A DNA stretch of 5,134 bases, taken from contig CANBTK010000216.1 of NCBI GenBank assembly GCA_947372365.1, positions 1 to 5,134 on the forward strand, given 5' to 3'. Shown here piece after piece: positions 1 to 5,134 of the stretch. The notes under the pieces were generated by a model. The model saw only the letters and a program-made list of their open reading frames with translations. It did no database searches and was not told the origin of the DNA. A program made the translations under genes and the position numbers. How positions within the stretch are numbered: position 1 is the first letter of the stretch; the number at the start of each line of letters is the position of its first letter. The stretch is from Flavipsychrobacter stenotrophus (GTDB lineage: Bacteria > Bacteroidota > Bacteroidia > Chitinophagales > Chitinophagaceae).

Positions 1-2
1 GC

Positions 3-356
3 ACCGCATTGGTTTACTTTACGGGAGTGAATTGCGTCAACTCGCGGAAAATGGAAGCGGCTGTATTACAAAATGAGGGTGTTAAGAAAGTAATAGAATC
101 AGGCATGGTATTTATAAGCCTTGCCTGCGATGACAGAAGGCCTGCAAAACCATCGGAGCGCAAATACTCAAAAGTTCTTAAGAGTAACATAGAAACAGTA
201 GGGGATATAAATGCTGAGTTGCAATTGGGCAAATTCAACGCCAACTCCCAGCCATTGTTCGTGTTGCTGAATGGGGAAGGCAAGGTAGTAGCTACCCAGG
301 CTTATACCGCTGAGCCGGCCGCTTTCGAGGCGTTCCTGGCAAAAGCGGCAAAATAA
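3..356 (+). CDS. DsbD-like thioredoxin-fold domain, C-terminal part (5' truncated by window edge)
   Basis: This is the C-terminal end of a thioredoxin-like protein that enters the window already in frame; the TTG at 9 is almost certainly an internal Leu codon, not a start. The segment VYFTGVNCVNSRKME corresponds to the FTGxxCVNCRKME active-site region of Bacteroidetes DsbD-type thiol:disulfide interchange proteins. It is followed by a FISLACDD strand, a KFNANSQPLFVLL segment holding the cis-Pro (SQP) loop of the fold, and a final helix ending at TAA 354-356. In full-length relatives this domain follows a CcdA-like membrane region and passes electrons to periplasmic targets. Here the second active-site Cys is Ser (TCG, 42-44), giving a CXXS site, and an extra Cys occurs in the LACDD strand (126-128). 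I am confident of the fold. Whether the full protein is a DsbD with a membrane domain cannot be seen, and a stand-alone thioredoxin-like protein is possible. Confidence 0.8.
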   Translation, partial: TALVYFTGVNCVNSRKMEAAVLQNEGVKKVIESGMVFISLACDDRRPAKPSERKYSKVLKSNIETVGDINAELQLGKFNANSQPLFVLLNGEGKVVATQAYTAEPAAFEAFLAKAAK

Positions 357-392
357 AAATTCCCCGCTACTGCCTGCAACACAATCCTGCCG

Positions 393-411
393 TGATAAAT
401 TATCATTTTTT
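393..411 (+). terminator. Weak AT-rich palindrome plus T-run, possible terminator of the DsbD-like gene
   Basis: TGATAA and TTATCA (393-405) form a palindrome around one central A, followed at once by six T residues (406-411). As RNA only the outer four base pairs could close over a five-base loop, so this is a weak hairpin. The site lies 37 bases after the stop codon. It could equally be a small operator or chance AT-rich sequence. Nothing else in the gap at 357-392 looks like a terminator. Confidence 0.25.
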
Positions 412-423
412 CGTAAATCTTAT

Positions 424-454
424 TTTATTATCTTGTTTAATGGTAATAAATTCG
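424..454 (+). promoter_or_regulatory. Possible Bacteroidetes-type promoter for the large T9SS protein
   Basis: TTTA (424-427) and TAAATTCG (447-454) are separated by 19 bases. They match the Bacteroidetes primary-sigma consensus TTTG-N19-TAnnTTTG with one mismatch in each box. The -7 box ends only 16 bases before the ATG at 471, so the leader would be very short. The region is AT-rich and chance matches are likely. The spacing is the same as at the better-supported promoter at 3094-3124. Confidence 0.35.
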
Positions 455-470
455 CACTCAAATAGGCATC

Positions 471-2963
471 ATGAACAAAAGTTTACTTTTTATTATTTGT
501 GCAATACTGGTTAGCTTAAACCCTTTCGGTGCCAGGGCACAAGGCGCAGCCCCTTATTTTATGGGAGGCGCTACACAAACACTATCCGTTTGCGAAAATT
601 CAGCGGCGGCATCCATTAACGGGTTGCTGGCGGTTACCGATTCTGACGCTGCGGAAACTGAAACGTGGAGCGTACTGGCCAGCCCGTTGCACGGTACTTT
701 GGCTGCCGCTTATTCCACAACTTCAACAGGCGGCCTGCTTACGCCTTCAGGGCTTACATTTATGCCATCAACTGGTTTTAGCGGTTCCGATACTTTTGCC
801 GTTGAGGTTAGTGATGGCACGCTTGCCGATACTATTATGGTTTATGTAACCGTGAGGCCTTTGCCTGTTGCGGGTACTATATCAGGTGCATTCAGCGTGT
901 GCGTAGGCTCGTCTATAACACTTACATCTACTGCGGGTGGCGGCTCATGGAGCAGCAGCAACGCTACTGCCAATATAACTGGCGCAGGCCTTGTAACCGG
1001 CCTTGCTGCCGGGCTGGATACCATCAACTATTTTGTTGTAAACAGTTGCGGCTTTGCTTATGCTTCTACAGTTATTACCATTAACCCATTGCCGCATGCA
1101 GGTACTTTGTCGGCTGCAGCAACAGTATGCGTGGGCGCTGCAACTACGGTAAGCAGCACCACAACTGGCGGCGGCTGGAGCCTTACTAATGCTACTGCAT
1201 CGCTTGCAGGCGATACTGTTACAGGTGTTACTGCGGGCATTGATACAATTGTTTACATTGTTACTACAGCGTGTGGCTCCGATACGGCATGGCGCGCTAT
1301 AACCGTGAACCCATTGCCTGTATCTGGCACCATTACGGGGGCAGCATCAGTTTGCGAGGGTGCTACTATTACAGATACAGCGTCAGTAACAGGCGGCACA
1401 TGGAGCGCTACCAATACCAATGCAACCGTTGCTACAGGCCTGGTAACAGGTGCAATTGCGGGTATGGATACAATAGTATATACGGTGTCGAATAGTTGCG
1501 GCACAGCCACTGCAAGCCATATAATTACCATTAACCCCCTGCCTGTTACAGGCACTATTTCAGGCGCTGTAACAGTATGTGTTGGTGCCAGCATCACCCT
1601 TTCTGAAACCGTAACCGGGGGCACATGGGGCGCCAGCAATGCATCGGCTTCTATGGCTGATAGCGTTGTTACAGGCGTAGCGGCGGGCGTTGATACCATC
1701 AGCTATTCACTAACCAATGCCTGCGGCACAAGGGCTGCAACCTACATTGTTACTGTTACCGGCGCGCCACACGCAGGGCCTATTACAGGGCCTGACAGGG
1801 TGTGCAGGGGCAGCAATATTACCTTATCGGCACCAGTAAGCGGCACATGGAGCGTTACCAACGGTAACGTATCGGCAGCAGGGCCTGTTATAACCGGCGT
1901 GGCTTTTGGCAGGGATACTGTTGTGAACATTACATCTAATTCATGCGGTGCGGATACTGCCCGCCACATAGTGCGCGTAGATACCGCAGCACCACATGCA
2001 TCAATGATAACCGGCCCATACATAGTGTGCGAACGTGACACGATAAGGGTTGCTGATAGCGTAACTGGCGGTACGTGGCATGCCACCAACGGCAATGCTA
2101 CCATAAACAGCACCGGCCGCATAAGGGGCAACGTAAGCGGGCTTGATACCGTATTTTATGTGATAGCTAACGGCTGCGGGGCCGATACTGCACGCTATAC
2201 CATTACCATTAACCCATTGCCGCACGCGGGTACTGTTACAGGCTATGACAGCGTTTGCATAGCCGGGAATATCCTGCTGCACGCATCCGCTGCCGGCGGC
2301 ATGTGGGTGAGTGATAACTCTGTGTTTGCCGATGTGGATACATCGGGCCGCGTATTCGGCTACCTCCATGGTTCTGTAAATATTTATTACATAGTATCTA
2401 ACTCATGTGGTTCCGATAGTGCTGCCAAGCACATCAATATTAACGTGCCTGCACAGCCTATTATTGGCAGCAGCACTTTGTGCCAGGGGGCAGTGTCGGC
2501 ATTAGTTGACCCTATCCCCGGCGGCACCTGGAGTACAGCCTTTACCAGTTACCTGGTTATAGGCCCGGTTATAGGAGGTACACTAATAGGCATTACTACA
2601 GGTACTGCAACAGTTACTTATACCGTGCGTAATGCCTGTGGCACATCTACTGCCACATTCGATGTAGAAGTTGTTGTTTGTGATTCCACAGCAACAGGCA
2701 TAGCCAGTGTAGCAGCGCCTGATGCGCATATCAATGTAGCGCCTAACCCCGGCACAGGCCACTTTACCATAACCCTGCCATTCACTACCAACGGCATGGC
2801 TGACGTAACCCTGGTTAACATGCTTGGCGAAAAAGTAAAAACACTTTCATTGCCTGCTAACAGGGCAACGGAAGTAGGACTCAGCCTGCCAGCTGGCGTT
2901 TATATGCTCACAGCTACAGTAAAGGATGAGCAATACACGACAAGGCTTATCGTAACTGAATAA
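471..2963 (+). CDS. Secreted repeat protein: cadherin-like module, eight Ig-like repeats, T9SS type A sorting domain
   Basis: This 830-residue protein is probably exported by Sec and then T9SS to the cell surface or medium. Residues 1-23 form a signal peptide: Lys3, a hydrophobic core, and an A-R-A site before Gln24. Residues 25-131 resemble the cadherin-like modules of Bacteroidetes surface proteins (LTPSGLTFMPSTGFSG, then DTFAVEVSDGT). Residues 133-736 hold eight repeats of 73-79 residues of bacterial Ig-like character. Each has an early Cys, a central GGxW-type Trp, a TG(V/L) turn, and a late (S/A/G)CG. Residues 755-830 are a type A sorting domain: INVAPNPGTGHFTI, then LVNMLGEKV, LPAGVYML and terminal RLIVTE. 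There is no enzymatic signature, so an adhesin, matrix or surface-filament role is inference only. The ATG at 471 is chosen because the signal peptide starts there; it has no Shine-Dalgarno, as usual in the phylum. Ala, Gly, Thr and Val dominate the composition. Confidence 0.9.
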   Translation: MNKSLLFIICAILVSLNPFGARAQGAAPYFMGGATQTLSVCENSAAASINGLLAVTDSDAAETETWSVLASPLHGTLAAAYSTTSTGGLLTPSGLTFMPSTGFSGSDTFAVEVSDGTLADTIMVYVTVRPLPVAGTISGAFSVCVGSSITLTSTAGGGSWSSSNATANITGAGLVTGLAAGLDTINYFVVNSCGFAYASTVITINPLPHAGTLSAAATVCVGAATTVSSTTTGGGWSLTNATASLAGDTVTGVTAGIDTIVYIVTTACGSDTAWRAITVNPLPVSGTITGAASVCEGATITDTASVTGGTWSATNTNATVATGLVTGAIAGMDTIVYTVSNSCGTATASHIITINPLPVTGTISGAVTVCVGASITLSETVTGGTWGASNASASMADSVVTGVAAGVDTISYSLTNACGTRAATYIVTVTGAPHAGPITGPDRVCRGSNITLSAPVSGTWSVTNGNVSAAGPVITGVAFGRDTVVNITSNSCGADTARHIVRVDTAAPHASMITGPYIVCERDTIRVADSVTGGTWHATNGNATINSTGRIRGNVSGLDTVFYVIANGCGADTARYTITINPLPHAGTVTGYDSVCIAGNILLHASAAGGMWVSDNSVFADVDTSGRVFGYLHGSVNIYYIVSNSCGSDSAAKHININVPAQPIIGSSTLCQGAVSALVDPIPGGTWSTAFTSYLVIGPVIGGTLIGITTGTATVTYTVRNACGTSTATFDVEVVVCDSTATGIASVAAPDAHINVAPNPGTGHFTITLPFTTNGMADVTLVNMLGEKVKTLSLPANRATEVGLSLPAGVYMLTATVKDEQYTTRLIVTE
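867..2678 (+). repeat. Eight tandem protein repeats of about 75 residues (in-frame, diverged at DNA level)
   Basis: Approximate repeat units by base: R1 867-1094, R2 1095-1319, R3 1320-1544, R4 1545-1769, R5 1770-1994, R6 1995-2222, R7 2223-2459, R8 2460-2678. The Cys pairs are at residues 144/193, 220/268, 295/343, 370/418, 445/492, 520/569, 596/646 and 671/723, always 47-52 apart. A Trp sits 15-17 residues after each first Cys (W160, 236, 311, 386, 460, 536, 612, 687). Units R1, R2, R3 and R6 end in NPLP; R4, R5 and R7 end in GAP, AAP and AQP. R1-R6 carry a G-x-D-T-(I/V) motif that R7 and R8 lack. The DNA copies are clearly diverged, so this is an old array rather than a fresh expansion. 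The even Cys spacing suggests one disulfide per repeat, which is inference. Confidence 0.9.
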
Positions 2964-2984
2964 AAAGAACAACTTTTTTGATAG

Positions 2985-3015
2985 AAATGGGTGTCCATCA
3001 GGATGCCCATTTTTT
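2985..3015 (+). terminator. Rho-independent terminator after the large T9SS gene
   Basis: A 12-bp stem is formed by 2985-2996 and 3001-3012, containing two G-U wobbles, with a four-base ATCA loop (2997-3000). The T run spans 3010-3015, partly inside the stem's 3' arm. It starts 22 bases after the stop codon at 2963. It should end the 830-residue gene's transcript and separate it from the next gene. It also shows that the open frame extending left from the next gene to about 2978 is not coding. Confidence 0.9.
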
Positions 3016-3093
3016 GTTATTGCAATATTTTTTAACCGGCAGTTACAATAGGGGCAGAGTGCTGGTGGTATTGATATTATACAACGTATTTTT

Positions 3094-3124
3094 TTTATCA
3101 AGTGGCGTTTTATGTGTAAGTTTG
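3094..3124 (+). promoter_or_regulatory. Bacteroidetes-type promoter of the 294-residue T9SS gene
   Basis: TAAGTTTG (3117-3124) matches the Bacteroidetes -7 box TAnnTTTG in every fixed position. TTTA (3094-3097) lies 19 bases upstream and differs from the -33 box TTTG by one base. The predicted transcript would start a few bases after 3124 and leave roughly 30 bases of leader before the ATG at 3164. The leader contains the short direct repeat TAAACCCCTAAACCC (3142-3156) and no Shine-Dalgarno. The upstream terminator at 2985-3015 makes an independent promoter necessary, which supports this call. Confidence 0.6.
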
Positions 3125-3163
3125 AAAAGCAAAAATTTCTTTAAACCCCTAAACCCAACCGTT

Positions 3164-4048
3164 ATGAAAATTTTTTTCCTTCTTCTTGCCCTGTCAGGTA
3201 TTTTCAATTCATCATTTGCTCAGAAGGTCCATTTCTCCGATACCTCTAATGCATGGAAAGTTGTTTTGTTCGACCCAGATCATGCTATAGCTGTAGATAA
3301 TTATCATTTTTCTGGCGACAGCCTATACGGGTATGGATTTAGCTCAGTTGCTTCAGTTATCAGGGAAGATACCACAACGCACAAAGTATATACCATTTCC
3401 AGCAACTATGCAGACCATGATACCACTGAGCACTTGCTTTATGATTTCAGTATGGGCATGGGAGATACTATAAAGACCCATTTTGCACGGCACTACGTTA
3501 CCGCTATTGATTCGATACAGGTAAACGGGGTTTGGCATAAAAAGTGGCAACTAAAAGGTTGCTGGATGGACACCTCCATGCATATCACGGAAATGCTTGC
3601 TGATTATTCAGTGCTTGAAGGGATTGGTAGCCTTTATGGCCCCCGTTTTCCCGATTATCCTTTTTTCTTTGAAATAGGCAGTCAATTGGTGTGCTTTGAA
3701 AATAAAGGCAGCAAACCTGCATTAAGCAGCAGCCCGAGTTACTACTTTAACAACACCACTAGCTGCACTAATTCTTTCGGATTGGGAGTTCACAATTTGC
3801 TGCAAAGCAGCGCACAATTGAGTGTTTACCCCAATCCTGTAAACGCAGAGACCAGCATATATTTCCCCGCAGATTTTTCCGGTGCCTGTACCTTGTATAA
3901 CATAACAGGCTGCGTTGTTTTCAAGGAGCAGGTAAACACAGGTGCCTTGAAAATAGGAGGTCAGATTACCAGCCCCGGCTTGTATTTTTATATGGCAACC
4001 GATTACAAAACAGGCTCTGTCGTTAGTGGAAAATTGGTGAAGGAATAG
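3164..4048 (+). CDS. Secreted protein of unknown function with T9SS type A sorting domain
   Basis: This protein has 294 residues if started at ATG 3164. That start gives a textbook signal peptide (MKIFFLLLAL, cleavage after S-F-A19 before Gln20). The frame is open further left, but that extension crosses a terminator and a promoter. The middle region (20-215) contains LLYDFSMGMGDTI (91-103), AIDSIQVNGVWHKKWQL (114-130), LEGIGSLYGP (151-160) and LVCFENKG (175-182). This pattern recurs in many uncharacterised Bacteroidetes secreted proteins; I know of no assigned function. A stretch rich in Ser and Asn (183-206) links to the sorting domain (219-294): LSVYPNPVNAETSIYF, LYNITGCVVF, SPGLYFY and terminal GKLVKE. 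Cys133, 177, 201, 242 and 250 remain after cleavage. It lies downstream of another T9SS cargo gene but has its own promoter. No catalytic motif is visible. Confidence 0.88.
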   Translation: MKIFFLLLALSGIFNSSFAQKVHFSDTSNAWKVVLFDPDHAIAVDNYHFSGDSLYGYGFSSVASVIREDTTTHKVYTISSNYADHDTTEHLLYDFSMGMGDTIKTHFARHYVTAIDSIQVNGVWHKKWQLKGCWMDTSMHITEMLADYSVLEGIGSLYGPRFPDYPFFFEIGSQLVCFENKGSKPALSSSPSYYFNNTTSCTNSFGLGVHNLLQSSAQLSVYPNPVNAETSIYFPADFSGACTLYNITGCVVFKEQVNTGALKIGGQITSPGLYFYMATDYKTGSVVSGKLVKE

Positions 4049-4153
4049 CATCGCATCTTCATAAAAAACCTTTTCTTTTCACCTATGCCGAAGGTGCCGA
4101 ATATAATTTCCTGTTAGGTTTGTAAAGTGATGGCATCGCGTTTTAAAGTGCGT

Positions 4154-4175
4154 AGCCCAAAGGGCTTTAATTATT
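4154..4175 (+). terminator. Possible weak terminator of the 294-residue gene
   Basis: AGCCC (4154-4158) and GGGCT (4162-4166) form a 5-bp GC-rich stem over an AAA loop, followed by the AT-rich tail TTAATTATT. It lies about 105 bases past the stop codon. The stem is short and the tail has no unbroken T run, so it is a weak candidate, listed because nothing better serves the + strand gene. Confidence 0.3.
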
Positions 4176-4232
4176 AATACTCCAGGTGAAACCTGCTGTA
4201 CAACAGTGTTTTACGCCCAGCCCCGAATGTGT

Positions 4233-4265
4233 TGAACATCAACTCATGGCTGATTTTGATGTTCA
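4233..4265 (-). repeat. Perfect 10-bp inverted repeat just after the Ppx/GppA stop codon
   Basis: TGAACATCAA (4233-4242) and TTGATGTTCA (4256-4265) are exact reverse complements separated by 13 bases. The repeat starts seven bases beyond the phosphatase stop codon, on its 3' side, so it could form the 3'-end hairpin of that mRNA. Read on the minus strand no T run follows; on the plus strand a loosely T-rich stretch (TTTGCTTCT) follows. It may be a terminator without a U tract, an RNA-stabilising hairpin, or a protein-binding palindrome. Only the repeat itself is certain. Confidence 0.7.
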
Positions 4266-4272
4266 TTTGCTT

Positions 4273-5134
4273 CTACTTCACGCCCTTAGCGGTAAGCTCA
4301 TGGTACATCATTTTTACAAGGCCATCGGCAAGCCCAATTTTGGGCACATAAATTTCGTCGGCCTGTGCCCAGCGCATAATGGATATGTATATCTGCAGGG
4401 CGGGCACAATCACATCTGCACGGTCGTCCCGCAGGTGGTAGAGGTGCTTGCGTTCTTCCAGTGTGGTATAACTCAGTTCCTTATAGTAATCTTTCAGCAG
4501 GTCAATGGGCAACGGCTTGCCCTCCTTGCGCTTGGAGATGGAGAATATCTTATTAATGTTGCCGCCTGTGCCTATGGCTTCAAGCGGCTGGTGGTTTTTG
4601 GTATGCGTTTTTATAAACCATTTTACGCGGTCCCACTGCTCGTCGGTTACTTTATTGTGCAGCAGGCGTATGGTGCCAATGTTGAACGATTCTTTGAAGA
4701 TAGTTTTGCCCTGTGCATACAACGTTACCTCGGTGCTGCCGCCGCCTACGTCTATGTAAATATATGATTTGCTGTCGCCAAGGTTATCGGCAATATGGGT
4801 TTCGTAAAGGATATTGGCTTCTTCAAGCCCAGAAATGATTTTTATTTCAAAGCCTGTTTCTTCCAGTATTTCCTTCATTATTTCCGGCCCGTTGCTGGCA
4901 TCGCGCATCGCCGATGTGGCACAGGCTTTGTAAGCCTCCACATTGTAGATGTTCATGAGCAGTTTGTAAGCCTTTAATGTTTCAATAAGCTTCTGTTTTT
5001 TTTCATCGCTCACAAAGCCATTGTCAAACACATCGAAGCCTAAACGAAGGGGGATGCGCAAAAGCGTGAGCTTGGTAAAATCGACAGAGCCGTCTATATA
5101 AACAGATGTTTCACAGATAAGCAGCCTGGCGGCA
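4273..5134 (-). CDS. Ppx/GppA family phosphatase (N-terminus beyond window edge)
   Basis: This is an ASKHA-fold phosphatase of the exopolyphosphatase / pppGpp pyrophosphatase family, acting in the cytosol on polyphosphate or pppGpp. The frame stays open to the right edge: AARLLICETSVYIDG and VDFTKLTLLRIPLRLG continue upstream of the TTG at 5059-5061, so that codon is internal. About 286 residues are visible, and roughly the first dozen, including the AIDIGSN-type first phosphate loop, are missing. Visible motifs, numbered from the edge: ATSAMRDASN (72-81), ISGLEEA (100-106, the acidic region holding the family's catalytic Glu), IDVGGGSTEV (127-136, second phosphate loop), GTGGN (188-192), RADVIVPAL (238-246) and GLADGL (267-272). 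The protein ends at TAG 4273-4275, giving the short, about 300-residue form without the C-terminal HD-like domain of the longer E. coli enzymes. Family assignment is firm; which substrate it prefers cannot be read from the sequence. Confidence 0.95.
   Translation of the reverse strand, partial: AARLLICETSVYIDGSVDFTKLTLLRIPLRLGFDVFDNGFVSDEKKQKLIETLKAYKLLMNIYNVEAYKACATSAMRDASNGPEIMKEILEETGFEIKIISGLEEANILYETHIADNLGDSKSYIYIDVGGGSTEVTLYAQGKTIFKESFNIGTIRLLHNKVTDEQWDRVKWFIKTHTKNHQPLEAIGTGGNINKIFSISKRKEGKPLPIDLLKDYYKELSYTTLEERKHLYHLRDDRADVIVPALQIYISIMRWAQADEIYVPKIGLADGLVKMMYHELTAKGVK

Larger units (their letters stand above)
4049..4272. other. Non-coding gap between convergent genes, rich in short hairpins
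   Basis: This is the space between the stop codons of the T9SS gene (4048, +) and the Ppx/GppA gene (4273, -). No credible small gene was found. It contains five inverted repeats: CACCT/AGGTG (4080-4096), AGCCC/GGGCT (4154-4166), CAGGT/ACCTG (4183-4195), CTGT/ACAG (4196-4206), and the 10-bp repeat at 4233-4265. An open frame on the + strand from 4186 runs into the phosphatase gene in antisense and is not considered real. Terminators for both converging genes are expected here, but none has the classical form of a GC-rich stem plus long T run. Confidence 0.6.

Noticed and set aside
9..11. TTG as the start of the DsbD-like gene
   Set aside because: It lies inside the first beta strand, just before the active site; the frame is open to the window edge and the fold needs more N-terminal sequence.
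842..2369. Several open frames of 60-148 residues antisense to the repeat protein
   Set aside because: They recur because the repeated coding DNA produces repeated reverse-strand frames; their translations mirror the repeat period and resemble no family.
867..2678. CRISPR-like or DNA-level tandem repeat array
   Set aside because: The period is about 225 bases, in frame, diverged between copies and protein-coding; there are no short identical repeats with unique spacers.
2978..3163. In-frame N-terminal extension of the 294-residue T9SS protein
   Set aside because: It runs through the rho-independent terminator at 2985-3015 and the promoter at 3094-3124, and it would bury the signal peptide that begins at ATG 3164.
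4080..4096. CACCT/AGGTG hairpin as terminator of the 294-residue gene
   Set aside because: Only five base pairs over a seven-base loop and no following T run; kept only as part of the intergenic description.
4186..4767. 193-residue open frame on the + strand
   Set aside because: It lies antisense to the clearly conserved Ppx/GppA gene for most of its length and shows no recognisable motif; a shadow of that gene's codon use.
5059..5061. TTG as the start of the Ppx/GppA gene
   Set aside because: Conserved family sequence (LLICE, VDFTK) continues upstream in frame to the window edge, so the start is outside the window.
1..5134. A new multi-gene defence, mobile or biosynthetic system
   Set aside because: The four genes have no shared operon structure or pathway and each fits a known Bacteroidetes family pattern; no nuclease, transposase, toxin-antitoxin or phage motif was seen.

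Overview
The window looks like a chromosomal stretch from a Bacteroidota (Bacteroidetes) genome, probably of the Chitinophagaceae type. The grounds are two adjacent secreted proteins with type IX secretion (T9SS) type A C-terminal sorting domains, the absence of Shine-Dalgarno-like sequences before their ATG starts, a Bacteroidetes-type promoter (TTTA-N19-TAAGTTTG) before one of them, and a DsbD-like thioredoxin tail and a short Ppx/GppA phosphatase of the forms usual in this phylum. The family-level placement is inference; no marker gene is present.

Layout from left to right: (1) bases 3-356 (+) are the 3' end of a gene for a DsbD-type thioredoxin-like domain whose CXXC active site reads C-V-N-S. 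(2) Bases 471-2963 (+) encode an 830-residue secreted protein: signal peptide, a cadherin-like N-terminal module, eight Ig-like repeats of about 75 residues each with a conserved Cys pair, and a T9SS sorting domain. A strong intrinsic terminator follows at 2985-3015. (3) Bases 3164-4048 (+) encode a 294-residue T9SS cargo protein from its own promoter. (4) Bases 4049-4272 are a non-coding gap between convergent genes with several short hairpins and one perfect 10-bp inverted repeat. (5) Bases 4273-5134 (-) encode a Ppx/GppA-family phosphatase whose first dozen or so codons lie beyond the right edge.

The two middle genes share an export route (Sec, then T9SS) and probably both act at the cell surface or outside the cell, but each appears to have its own transcription signals, so they are neighbours rather than a demonstrated operon. 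The flanking genes (periplasmic or envelope redox, and cytosolic polyphosphate or pppGpp turnover) have no evident functional link to them, although extracytoplasmic thiol chemistry could in principle serve the Cys-paired repeats. I see no mobile element, CRISPR array, tRNA or rRNA, and no convincing new multi-gene system. The most notable points are the degenerate CXXS active site, the regular two-Cys repeat array, and the structured convergent intergenic region.
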